A DNA stretch of 40,609 nucleotides from contig JAUNKE010000015.1 of assembly GCA_030532905.1 (NCBI GenBank), positions 1-40,609 on the forward strand. The letters are read 5' to 3'. The DNA comes from Peptostreptococcaceae bacterium. GTDB lineage: Bacteria > Bacillota > Clostridia > Peptostreptococcales > Filifactoraceae. Shown one piece after another: positions 33,898 through 40,609 of this stretch (its first letter is position 1; the number at the start of each line of letters is the position of its first letter). The notes under the pieces are model-generated. The model saw nothing but the letters and a program-made list of their open reading frames with translations. It searched no databases and was not told the DNA's origin. The position numbers and the translations under genes are program-made.

Positions 33898-35592
33898 ATG
33901 GATAACGAGTTTATTTCTTCATTAAAAGAAAAAGCGGACATTGTCACCATCATCGGCCAATATGTAGAACTAAAACGCTCCGGTAACAATTACAAAGCTT
34001 GTTGCCCATTTCATAAAGAGAAAACGCCGTCATTTATGGTCAATGAACAAAGGCAATCCTACAAATGTTTCGGTTGCGGAAAGGGCGGCGATGTCTATAC
34101 ATTTATTCAGGATATTGAGAATGTCGAATTTTACGAGGCGGTTCATATTTTGGCGGACCGATTGGGAATCGAAGTGCCCAAAGGAAAAAATTTCAATCCA
34201 CAGGAAAATTCGATATTAAAAACCATCAAAGAAATCAATCTGACGGCAGGCCGTCATTATTATAAAACGCTGCTCAAAAACCAATCGGCGCTTTCTTATC
34301 TTCGCAATCGCGGAGTGAGTGCCGAGATGATAAAATCGTTCGGACTCGGCTATGCGGACAATTCCTCGATGCTGCTTGCGGAGCTTGGAAAGAATTTTTC
34401 GGAAGATGAGTTGATTCAAAGCGGGATTGCGAGCAAGCGCGAGGGAAAGCTCCATCTGATATTCAGAGAAAGAATCATCTTTCCGATATTCAATACGCGG
34501 GGAGAAATCATCGCTTTCGGCGGAAGACAGCTCGGCGAATACGGACCGAAGTACCTGAATTCCCCCGAAACCAAAATCTATTCGAAAAAAGATAATCTCT
34601 ATGCACTTCAAATCGCAAGAAAAAATATTCAAAATAAGACTATTTTTTTGGTGGAAGGGTATATGGATGTTATAAGCATGCATCAGAATGGGTATAAAAA
34701 CACAGTTGCCAGTTTGGGAACGGCGCTGACGATGGAGCAGGCGCAGATTATTTCCAAACTCGCAAACAATGTATTCATTTTGTATGACAGCGACAATGCC
34801 GGCGTTCAGGCTACGCTCAAGGCGCTCGATATTTTGGGCGAGGCGGGGGTGGATGCTCGCGTGATAACCTTGCAGGATGCGAAAGACCCCGATGAGTTTT
34901 TCAAAAAAAATACATCGGCGATGTTTCAAATGCGCATCGACGAGTCGCTGGACTATTTGCGCTTCAATATTGTTCAAATCGAGAAAAAATACGACATTTC
35001 CGGCTCCTTCGGCAAAGACGGTTTTGTGAAAGAAGCGGTTCAATTCATCAAGGAATATCTACAAAAACCGTTCGCCAGACAAATCTATGTGGAAGATTGT
35101 ATCTATTACTTATCCGATCGAACTTCTTATTCCGTCAAATCGATTGGCGTGGATATATTTGGACAATTTTTCAGCACGAAGCAATTTCAAAAGAATAAAG
35201 AAGAAAAATTTGTAACCAAACTGGAATTTGAAATAGAAGAAGAAATTGACAAGAAGGAAATGACCATTTTGAATGGTCTGCTTATAGGAAAAGTTTCCTT
35301 TGACGATATAAAAATAGAAGATTTTGTTCACAGTAAAAATCGAAAAATGTATCATCAAATTCAGCACAAGCTGGATGTTGATATTCAACCGGACTATTCG
35401 CAAATCCTCACTTCCAAAGAGTATGCCATGCTCATTAGGAGCGTTCGAAACACAAAATTGGATTTACGCATCGAGCATTTGGAAAAGGTGCAGGAGCAAA
35501 TTTTATTTTCCCAAAAAAATGAAGACATTTCGTTGGCTCTTTTGATTGGGAATTATATCATCAAATTGAAGAATAAGAAAAATGAGAAATGA
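33898..35592 (+). CDS. dnaG: DNA primase DnaG
   Basis: DnaG makes RNA primers at the replication fork. The 564-aa protein has the CHC2 zinc finger C36-x2-H39 ... C57-x2-C60, the core [21 protein letters not shown], and the TOPRIM domain with [15 protein letters not shown] and [15 protein letters not shown]. The C-terminal DnaB-interacting region is divergent and shorter than in E. coli. GAGGAGG precedes ATG 33898. The 3' end runs into the rpoD leader. Confidence 0.97.
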   Translation: MDNEFISSLKEKADIVTIIGQYVELKRSGNNYKACCPFHKEKTPSFMVNEQRQSYKCFGCGKGGDVYTFIQDIENVEFYEAVHILADRLGIEVPKGKNFNPQENSILKTIKEINLTAGRHYYKTLLKNQSALSYLRNRGVSAEMIKSFGLGYADNSSMLLAELGKNFSEDELIQSGIASKREGKLHLIFRERIIFPIFNTRGEIIAFGGRQLGEYGPKYLNSPETKIYSKKDNLYALQIARKNIQNKTIFLVEGYMDVISMHQNGYKNTVASLGTALTMEQAQIISKLANNVFILYDSDNAGVQATLKALDILGEAGVDARVITLQDAKDPDEFFKKNTSAMFQMRIDESLDYLRFNIVQIEKKYDISGSFGKDGFVKEAVQFIKEYLQKPFARQIYVEDCIYYLSDRTSYSVKSIGVDIFGQFFSTKQFQKNKEEKFVTKLEFEIEEEIDKKEMTILNGLLIGKVSFDDIKIEDFVHSKNRKMYHQIQHKLDVDIQPDYSQILTSKEYAMLIRSVRNTKLDLRIEHLEKVQEQILFSQKNEDISLALLIGNYIIKLKNKKNEK

Positions 35593-35609
35593 GAAAAGGA
35601 GATGTTCGA

Positions 35610-36740
35610 ATGGAACCAAATGATAAGAAAGCTCAAGAAGTAAATGTGCTCAAATCTCTCTTGGACAGAGGAAAAGAAGTCGGCTCGCTGACCTATGCGG
35701 AAATATCCGAGGCACTGTCTTCCTTCGACATGGACAAAGATGTGATTGAGAACACATACGAAACCTTGAATCAGCTCGGCATCGAGTTGGTTGACGATGA
35801 GCAGAAGGATGAAAACATTGACATCTTTGAGGATGTTGACTTCGAAAAAGCACCCGATATCAACGATGACTTGAACATCGACCCGACGGATATTTCGGCT
35901 CCGAAAGGAATCACCATCGATGACCCGGTGCGGATGTATCTGAAAGAAATCGGAAAGATTCCATTGCTTACACCGGAAGAGGAGAGCGAATTGGCTCGCC
36001 GAATGGACGAAGGCGACGACAGCGTGAAGCAGTTGCTTGTGGAAGCGAACTTGCGATTGGTTGTTTCGATTGCCAAACGCTATGTCGGACGCGGAATGTT
36101 GTTCCTGGACTTGATTCAGGAAGGAAATCTCGGTCTTATCAAAGCGGTTGAGAAATTCGACTACAAAAAAGGATTCAAATTCTCGACCTATGCGACTTGG
36201 TGGATTCGCCAAGCCATCACGCGAGCGATTGCTGACCAAGCGCGTACGATTCGAATTCCGGTTCACATGGTGGAAACCATCAACAAATTGATTCGCGTTT
36301 CGCGACAGTTGTTGCAGGAACTCGGTCGTGACCCGAAGCCCGAAGAGCTTGCCAAAGCATTGGATATGCCGGTTGAAAAAGTGCGTGAGATTCAAAAAAT
36401 TTCCCAAGAGCCCGTTTCTTTGGAAACGCCGATTGGGGAAGAAGAGGACAGTCACTTGGGCGACTTCATTCCCGATGACGATGCACCGGCTCCGGCGGAA
36501 GCGGCTGCCTATGCGTTGTTGCAGGAGCAGTTAAAAGAAGTGCTCGGCACACTCAATGAGCGTGAGCAAAAAGTGCTTCGTCTGCGATTCGGATTGGACG
36601 ACGGTCGCGCGCGCACATTGGAAGAAGTGGGAAAGGAATTCGATGTAACGAGAGAGCGGATTCGTCAAATCGAAGCGAAGGCGCTTCGTAAATTGCGTCA
36701 CCCGAGTCGCTCGAAAAAACTGAAGGACTATCTTGAATAA
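35610..36740 (+). CDS. rpoD: RNA polymerase primary sigma factor (SigA/RpoD)
   Basis: The 376-aa housekeeping sigma factor has region 1.1 at the N-terminus, [16 protein letters not shown] (1.2), [20 protein letters not shown] and [20 protein letters not shown] (2.1-2.2), and [20 protein letters not shown] (2.3-2.4). Region 4 has [23 protein letters not shown] 35610 is chosen: AAAGGAG (35595-35601) is 8 nt upstream; the longer frame from 35589 includes that site. It follows dnaG, as in the macromolecular synthesis operon; rpsU is separate, at the window start. Confidence 0.98.
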   Translation: MEPNDKKAQEVNVLKSLLDRGKEVGSLTYAEISEALSSFDMDKDVIENTYETLNQLGIELVDDEQKDENIDIFEDVDFEKAPDINDDLNIDPTDISAPKGITIDDPVRMYLKEIGKIPLLTPEEESELARRMDEGDDSVKQLLVEANLRLVVSIAKRYVGRGMLFLDLIQEGNLGLIKAVEKFDYKKGFKFSTYATWWIRQAITRAIADQARTIRIPVHMVETINKLIRVSRQLLQELGRDPKPEELAKALDMPVEKVREIQKISQEPVSLETPIGEEEDSHLGDFIPDDDAPAPAEAAAYALLQEQLKEVLGTLNEREQKVLRLRFGLDDGRARTLEEVGKEFDVTRERIRQIEAKALRKLRHPSRSKKLKDYLE

Positions 36741-38050
36741 TGATGGATAACACAATACAAATTAAATACAATGCGATTCTCGTCACCTTGGCAATCAAGG
36801 AAATGAACAATCGCGAATATATTGATGATGTCGACTCGGCGGTTTCCGAACTCGTCGAGTTGGCAAAAGCATCCGACATCGAAGTGCTCGGCAATATCGT
36901 TCAGAACAAGGACGCGGTGGATGTTACCTACTTTGTCGGCAAAGGCAAGGTGGAAGAAATCAAAGAATATGCCGAGCGCATGGATGCGAATCTGATTATT
37001 TTTAATCATGAGCTTTCCGGCTCGCAGATACGCAATCTGGAAAAAGAAATCGGCATCGATGTCATCGATAGAACGATGTTGATACTTGAAATTTTTGCCA
37101 AAAGGGCGATTACAAAGGAAGGGAAACTCCAAGTCGAGCTTGCCCAACTCAAATATCGCCTTCCGAGATTGACCGGATTGGGCGAAAAGCTCTCCCGCTT
37201 GGGTGGAGGAATCGGAACGAGAGGTCCCGGCGAGAAAAAACTGGAGACCGACAAACGCCATATCCAATCCCGAATTTATGAAATCGAAAGAGAATTAAAA
37301 GAAGTTACCAAAAATCGAGCAGTGCAGCGAGCGAAACGCATCAAGTCCGGACTGCCTATTGTCGCACTCGTAGGTTATACCAATGTCGGTAAATCAACGA
37401 TAGTCAATGCATTGGTGCGAGTTTCCAATACTTATTCGGAAGACAAAGAAGTCTTCGTGAAAGATATGTTGTTTGCGACTTTGGACACTCATCTTCGCAA
37501 GGCGACTCTTCCAAACGGCAATGAGTTTTTGCTCACCGACACCATCGGTTTTGTTTCCCGTCTGCCGCATGCTTTGGTCAAAGCGTTCAAATCGACCTTG
37601 GAAGAAATCGGCTTTGCGGATTTGCTGATTCATGTTGCGGATTCGTCGGACAAAAATTATTTTATGCATAAGGAAACGACCGAGAAGGTTCTAAATGAGC
37701 TCAATATCTATGACAAACCGATTCTCCTGTTGAACAACAAAATTGACAAGGTCGATGATTCCTTTTTTAATACGGAAAGCAAAAATCAGCATTTGAATAT
37801 CTCTGCGAAAAATGAACAGGATATTTATCTGCTTTTAGAAAAAATAAGCGAATATCTATTGGCGAGCTACAAAAAAATCGAGCTCTTCTTTCCATACGAC
37901 AAATCCAACTTGGTCAGCGATTTGCACAGAAAATACAACAATATTGAAACGATATATGAAAACGACGGAATAAAATTGACATTGAATGCATCGGCGGAAG
38001 ATGAATCCAAGTACCGAATGTATATCTTGTCCAAAGAAAATCATGAATAA
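36740..38050 (+). CDS. hflX: GTPase HflX
   Basis: HflX is a ribosome-associated GTPase that splits or rescues stalled ribosomes. The 436-aa protein has the HflX N-terminal domain (ELVELAKASDIEVLG, YFVGKGKVEEIKEYA), a coiled linker with GGIGTRGPGEKKLETDKR, and the G domain: GYTNVGKST (G1), LTDTIGFVSRLPHALV (G3) and NNKID (G4). ATG 36740 overlaps the rpoD stop by 1 nt; ATG 36743 is equally possible. Its place directly after rpoD is less common than trmK/Nif3-type genes. Confidence 0.96.
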   Translation: MMDNTIQIKYNAILVTLAIKEMNNREYIDDVDSAVSELVELAKASDIEVLGNIVQNKDAVDVTYFVGKGKVEEIKEYAERMDANLIIFNHELSGSQIRNLEKEIGIDVIDRTMLILEIFAKRAITKEGKLQVELAQLKYRLPRLTGLGEKLSRLGGGIGTRGPGEKKLETDKRHIQSRIYEIERELKEVTKNRAVQRAKRIKSGLPIVALVGYTNVGKSTIVNALVRVSNTYSEDKEVFVKDMLFATLDTHLRKATLPNGNEFLLTDTIGFVSRLPHALVKAFKSTLEEIGFADLLIHVADSSDKNYFMHKETTEKVLNELNIYDKPILLLNNKIDKVDDSFFNTESKNQHLNISAKNEQDIYLLLEKISEYLLASYKKIELFFPYDKSNLVSDLHRKYNNIETIYENDGIKLTLNASAEDESKYRMYILSKENHE

Positions 38051-38642
38051 GATAGAAGAATTATATTTACAAAACAAAACCTTGGCGGAGATTGCCGAGC
38101 AGTTGAACTTGCCGATTCAAACCGTGGAGCAAAAAGTCATCGATTTCAAAATGAATCGTCTGACGAAGGAACATCAGAGCACTTTTTTAAGCAATATTTT
38201 GATTTTGGATAAAGCGAATCGATTGGACTATCTTCGCAGCTTATCCGAATCGGACAAAAATTTGCTCCACAATGAAGTCCATGATTTTTTCAAAATCAAA
38301 AAACAGAATCCGGAAGATGTCGTCCTTGTGATTTGGCTGATTGGCGAAATGCATTTTGACGAATTCACCGAGATTCTGTGCCGGTTCACCGCGAGCAAAA
38401 ACGGAAATATCAAGCGCATCGTATATTCCGCAATGGGCAAATTGCAAAACGAGCGTTTCATTCCATATCTTAAAATGGGCTGCAAAGATACGATGATTCA
38501 AGTTCGAATGTATGCAATCAAGTCGCTCGGCAGATTTTTTTTCAGTCAAAAGAAAGAATTTTTTATCGGCATTTATGAAAATGAAACCAACGAGCGAAAC
38601 AAAAATATATTGAAAGAATTGATAGGTGAATGTGTTGAATAG
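38043..38642 (+). CDS. Uncharacterised HTH and HEAT-repeat protein
   Basis: I do not recognise a named family. The 199-aa protein starts MNKIEELYLQNKTLAEIAEQ, and LNLPIQTVEQKVIDF completes a likely helix-turn-helix. Residues about 75-195 look like HEAT-type helical repeats (VVLVIWLIGEMHFDEFTEIL, GNIKRIVYSAMGKLQNERFI, MIQVRMYAIKSLGRFF). No signal or membrane segment is seen. ATG 38043 overlaps hflX by 8 nt, and the end overlaps the YigZ gene, so it belongs to the rpoD-hflX transcript. A protein- or nucleic-acid-binding scaffold is inferred. Confidence 0.8.
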   Translation: MNKIEELYLQNKTLAEIAEQLNLPIQTVEQKVIDFKMNRLTKEHQSTFLSNILILDKANRLDYLRSLSESDKNLLHNEVHDFFKIKKQNPEDVVLVIWLIGEMHFDEFTEILCRFTASKNGNIKRIVYSAMGKLQNERFIPYLKMGCKDTMIQVRMYAIKSLGRFFFSQKKEFFIGIYENETNERNKNILKELIGECVE

Positions 38643-39297
38643 TTTTTATTCGGTGCTTCATTCATCCGAAACGATGATTGAAATCGAAAAATCGAAATTT
38701 ATTTCCTATGTCAAGCCGGTTGAAACCGAGCAGGAGGCGACGGATTTTATAAACAGCATCAAAAAAAAGCATTATGACGCCACGCATAATGTGTCGGCTT
38801 TTTATCTGCGCGAAAACTCTTTTTACAAAAGAAGTTCCGATGACGGAGAGCCGAGCGGAACTGCCGGAATGCCGGCGCTGCAAACCATTGTGAATCGAGG
38901 CATCATCGATGTATGCGTCGTCATCACGAGATATTTCGGCGGAACTAAGCTTGGAACGGGCGGTTTGGTCAGAGCATACACCGAATCAACCAACAAAGGT
39001 TTGGATAACGCCAAAGTCATCGAGTTTCACAAAATGCGGGAGCACATCCTGACCTTGAGCTACGATTTGCTCAGCAGCATTCAATATCATCTCAAGAAAA
39101 AGGAAATTTTGGTGCTCGATACCATCTATGAAGAAAATATTAAAATTCATATTCTGTTGAAAGAATCGGAAGCAGATATTCTGACGGATTTAATCAATTT
39201 GACATCGTCTCAGATTATTATCGAGGAAGGCGAGCAAAAATATATTGCACAGGAAGACGGAAAAGTAATCGCAAGCAAAGAAGTGACGGAGAGGTAA
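38626..39297 (+). CDS. yigZ: YigZ / IMPACT family protein
   Basis: The protein (up to 223 aa) has the IMPACT/YigZ N-terminal domain: IEIEKSKFISYVKPVETEQEA, YDATHNVSAFYL, SSDDGEPSGTAGMPAL and ITRYFGGTKLGTGGLVRAYT. A ferredoxin-like C-terminal domain (DUF1949 type) follows. Eukaryotic IMPACT regulates GCN2 and bacterial YigZ may act on ribosomes, but the function is unsettled. The start is uncertain: GTG 38626, GTG 38632 or TTG 38635 share the frame, and AGGTGA (38625-38630) favours one of the later two. It overlaps the HTH-HEAT gene. Confidence 0.92.
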   Translation: MNVLNSFYSVLHSSETMIEIEKSKFISYVKPVETEQEATDFINSIKKKHYDATHNVSAFYLRENSFYKRSSDDGEPSGTAGMPALQTIVNRGIIDVCVVITRYFGGTKLGTGGLVRAYTESTNKGLDNAKVIEFHKMREHILTLSYDLLSSIQYHLKKKEILVLDTIYEENIKIHILLKESEADILTDLINLTSSQIIIEEGEQKYIAQEDGKVIASKEVTER

Positions 39298-39299
39298 TT

Positions 39300-40040
39300 A
39301 TGAATATCGAGGAAAGAATACAAAAAACAGTCGATTGGCTCAAAGAAATCGGCGAAAGTGCAAAAATAAGCGGTATGTTGGTCGGCGTTTCGGGCGGCAT
39401 CGATTCGGCGGTGGTGGCGCATCTGATTAAAAGAGCATATCCTGAAAATTCCATTGGTGTCATCTTGCCAATCAAAAACAGTGAGCAGGATTTGGAAGAT
39501 GCGGAGGAATTGATAAAAAGCTGCAATATCCGAAGATTGTGTATCGATTTGACGGAAGAAAATCAGTCGCTTCTTCAAAAAGTCAAGCTGGCGATGGGCG
39601 ATTCCTATCGGGAAGAATATAATCGAATGAGCGATGCCAATATGCGCGCAAGACTTCGTATGACCACGCTTTATACGATTGCCAACAATTTGAATTATAT
39701 GGTGGTGGGAACGGATAATGCGGCGGAAATTTTAACCGGATATTTTACCAAATACGGCGATGGGGGAGTGGATATTCTGCCAATCGCGCATCTGCTCAAA
39801 TCGGAAGTCTATGAATGGGCGAAGGTTTTGGGCGTACCGCAGAACATCATCAACAAATCACCGTCGGCGGGACTCTGGGAAGGACAGACCGACGAAGCGG
39901 AGCTCGGCACATCCTACCGATACATCGACGAATATATCAAAGGAAATGAGATTCCGCAAAAAGATAGAGAAATTATCGAATCGCTCCACAAAAGAACTGA
40001 GCATAAGAGACATACACCAACCACTCCACCAAAGTTTTAG
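39300..40040 (+). CDS. nadE: NH3-dependent NAD+ synthetase
   Basis: NadE makes NAD+ from deamido-NAD+, ATP and ammonia. The 246-aa protein has the PP-loop SGGIDSA (31-37), TTLYTIANNLNYMVVGTDNAAE, GYFTKYGDGGVDILPIAHLL and SPSAGLWEGQTDEAELG. There is no glutaminase domain, so it is the ammonia-dependent type. GAGAGGT precedes ATG 39300, 2 nt after the YigZ stop. It is the last gene of the dnaG-rpoD-hflX cluster. Confidence 0.97.
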   Translation: MNIEERIQKTVDWLKEIGESAKISGMLVGVSGGIDSAVVAHLIKRAYPENSIGVILPIKNSEQDLEDAEELIKSCNIRRLCIDLTEENQSLLQKVKLAMGDSYREEYNRMSDANMRARLRMTTLYTIANNLNYMVVGTDNAAEILTGYFTKYGDGGVDILPIAHLLKSEVYEWAKVLGVPQNIINKSPSAGLWEGQTDEAELGTSYRYIDEYIKGNEIPQKDREIIESLHKRTEHKRHTPTTPPKF

Positions 40041-40181
40041 TCTTGGTTTCTTAAAAAAGCCGATTTAGAACTAAAATTAAATATGGTGAAGAGTTCAAAA
40101 AAATTGGGAATGAAGCGTGTAAGGTTAGATAGTATTTTCAAACAAAAAACAAAATATTAGAGTATAGAATTAGGAGGAAAT

Positions 40182-40562
40182 ATGAAATTATTTTTGTGTT
40201 CTCATTTTGCGGAAGTAGGAACTTTGTTGAAAGATGAAGTAGCTGGAAAAAATGTGGTTTTTGTTCCGACGGCATCCATCATTGAGGAATATAAAGAATA
40301 TGTTGGTACTGCACATAAATTATGGGAAGAAATGAATGCAAATATCATAGAAGTTGAGATTTCTACGACATCAGTGAAAGAGATCGAAAAAGTTTTTGAG
40401 AAGGCGGATATTCTTTATTTTACCGGTGGAAATACATTTTTTCTAATAGACTGGTTGAGAAAAACCGGAACGGATCAATTGATTAAGAAGCATTTAGCAA
40501 ACGGAAAACTTTATGTGGGAGAATCCGGAGGAGCAATAGTTTGCGCTTCGGAGCTTTCGTAG
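40182..40562 (+). pseudogene. pepE: Peptidase E (S51 family), interrupted after residue 126
   Basis: The visible 126 residues match the N-terminal half of peptidase E-like aspartyl dipeptidases: KNVVFVPTASIIEEYKEY, the motif YFTGGNTFFLIDWLRKTG, and the nucleophile elbow GESGGAIV with S115. Full-length members are about 200-230 aa and carry His and Glu catalytic residues further on. Here the frame ends at TAG 40560-40562, formed by exon bases TA and the first G of an apparent group II intron. If the intron splices, the gene may still be functional. TAGGAGG precedes ATG 40182. Confidence 0.8.
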
Positions 40563-40609
40563 TGTGCTCGGCATGGGCAATAACTTGGTGGTGAAAGTCC
40601 ACTACAGGC
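40562..40609 (+). mobile_element. 5' end of a probable group II intron (continues beyond the window)
   Basis: Sequence from GTGTG at 40562 matches the conserved start of bacterial group II introns (GUGYG) and domain I: CTCGGCATGGGC, then TGGTGG (40586-40591) paired with CCACTA (40599-40604) around TGAAAGT, then CAGGC. It cuts the peptidase E frame with no coding match after the junction. Only 48 nt are visible; the RT ORF and 3' end are outside. Confidence 0.8.

Noticed and set aside
40560..40562. Early TAG in peptidase E as a plain nonsense mutation or sequencing error.
   Set aside because: The sequence after the stop does not continue peptidase E in any frame and instead matches a group II intron 5' end.
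1..40609. CRISPR array, tRNA or rRNA genes, transposase or prophage genes.
   Set aside because: I saw no regularly spaced repeats, no tRNA-like cloverleaf or CCA ends, no rRNA stretches and no integrase or transposase; the only mobile-element sign is the intron end at the right edge.

Overview
This window looks like a chromosomal segment of a low-to-moderate GC anaerobic Firmicute of the class Clostridia. The support is gene order and gene content: rpsU-yqeY, miaB-mutS-mutL-miaA, an Rnf operon ordered C-D-G-E-A-B, xseA-xseB-ispA-(divergent PAP2)-tlyA-recN, mltG-trmR-U32 peptidase, and dnaG-rpoD. Shine-Dalgarno sites are strong, and genes are often coupled by 1-17 nt overlaps. The recN neighbourhood lacks dxs, nadK, argR, spoIVB and spo0A, which often sit there in spore-forming Clostridia, so a non-sporulating lineage is possible. 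I cannot name the genus.

Layout. (1) 1-634: the end of rpsU and a GatB/YqeY-like gene, closed by a terminator that faces the terminator of a minus-strand PpiC-type foldase (709-1455). (2) 1713-8698: miaB, mutS, mutL and miaA in one operon, combining tRNA A37 modification with mismatch repair; MutL carries the endonuclease motifs. (3) 8699-9200: a 500 bp AT-rich non-coding stretch with a degenerate duplicated block, a terminator, a promoter and a leader hairpin. (4) 9201-14277: the complete rnfCDGEAB operon for the ferredoxin:NAD+ oxidoreductase ion pump. (5) 14357-21725: S41 protease, uvrB, uvrA, xseA, xseB, all overlapping. (6) 21781-29980: ispA, divergent-PAP2 protein, tlyA, recN, Nudix hydrolase, mltG (with a lipobox), trmR, a TrhP-like U32 peptidase, mtnN and a 77-aa orphan, ended by tandem terminators. 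(7) 30307-32660: corA and a CNNM/CBS transporter, divergent from a shared promoter region and plausibly a Mg2+ import/export pair. (8) 32661-33070: an AT-rich gap with palindromes and a possible gene remnant. (9) 33071-33799: a GIY-YIG protein and an ACT-domain protein. (10) 33898-40040: dnaG, rpoD, hflX, an unnamed HTH-HEAT protein, a YigZ/IMPACT protein and nadE, tightly coupled. (11) 40182-40609: a peptidase E gene cut just after its nucleophile motif by what looks like the 5' end of a group II intron, which runs off the window.

Most of the window is housekeeping. The least ordinary items are the apparent group II intron in peptidase E, the HTH-HEAT protein between hflX and yigZ, the paired GGAACG hairpins beside corA, the duplicated intergenic block after miaA, and a uniform set of six TGnTATAAT extended -10 promoters. 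I see no CRISPR array, prophage, transposase, rRNA or tRNA gene.
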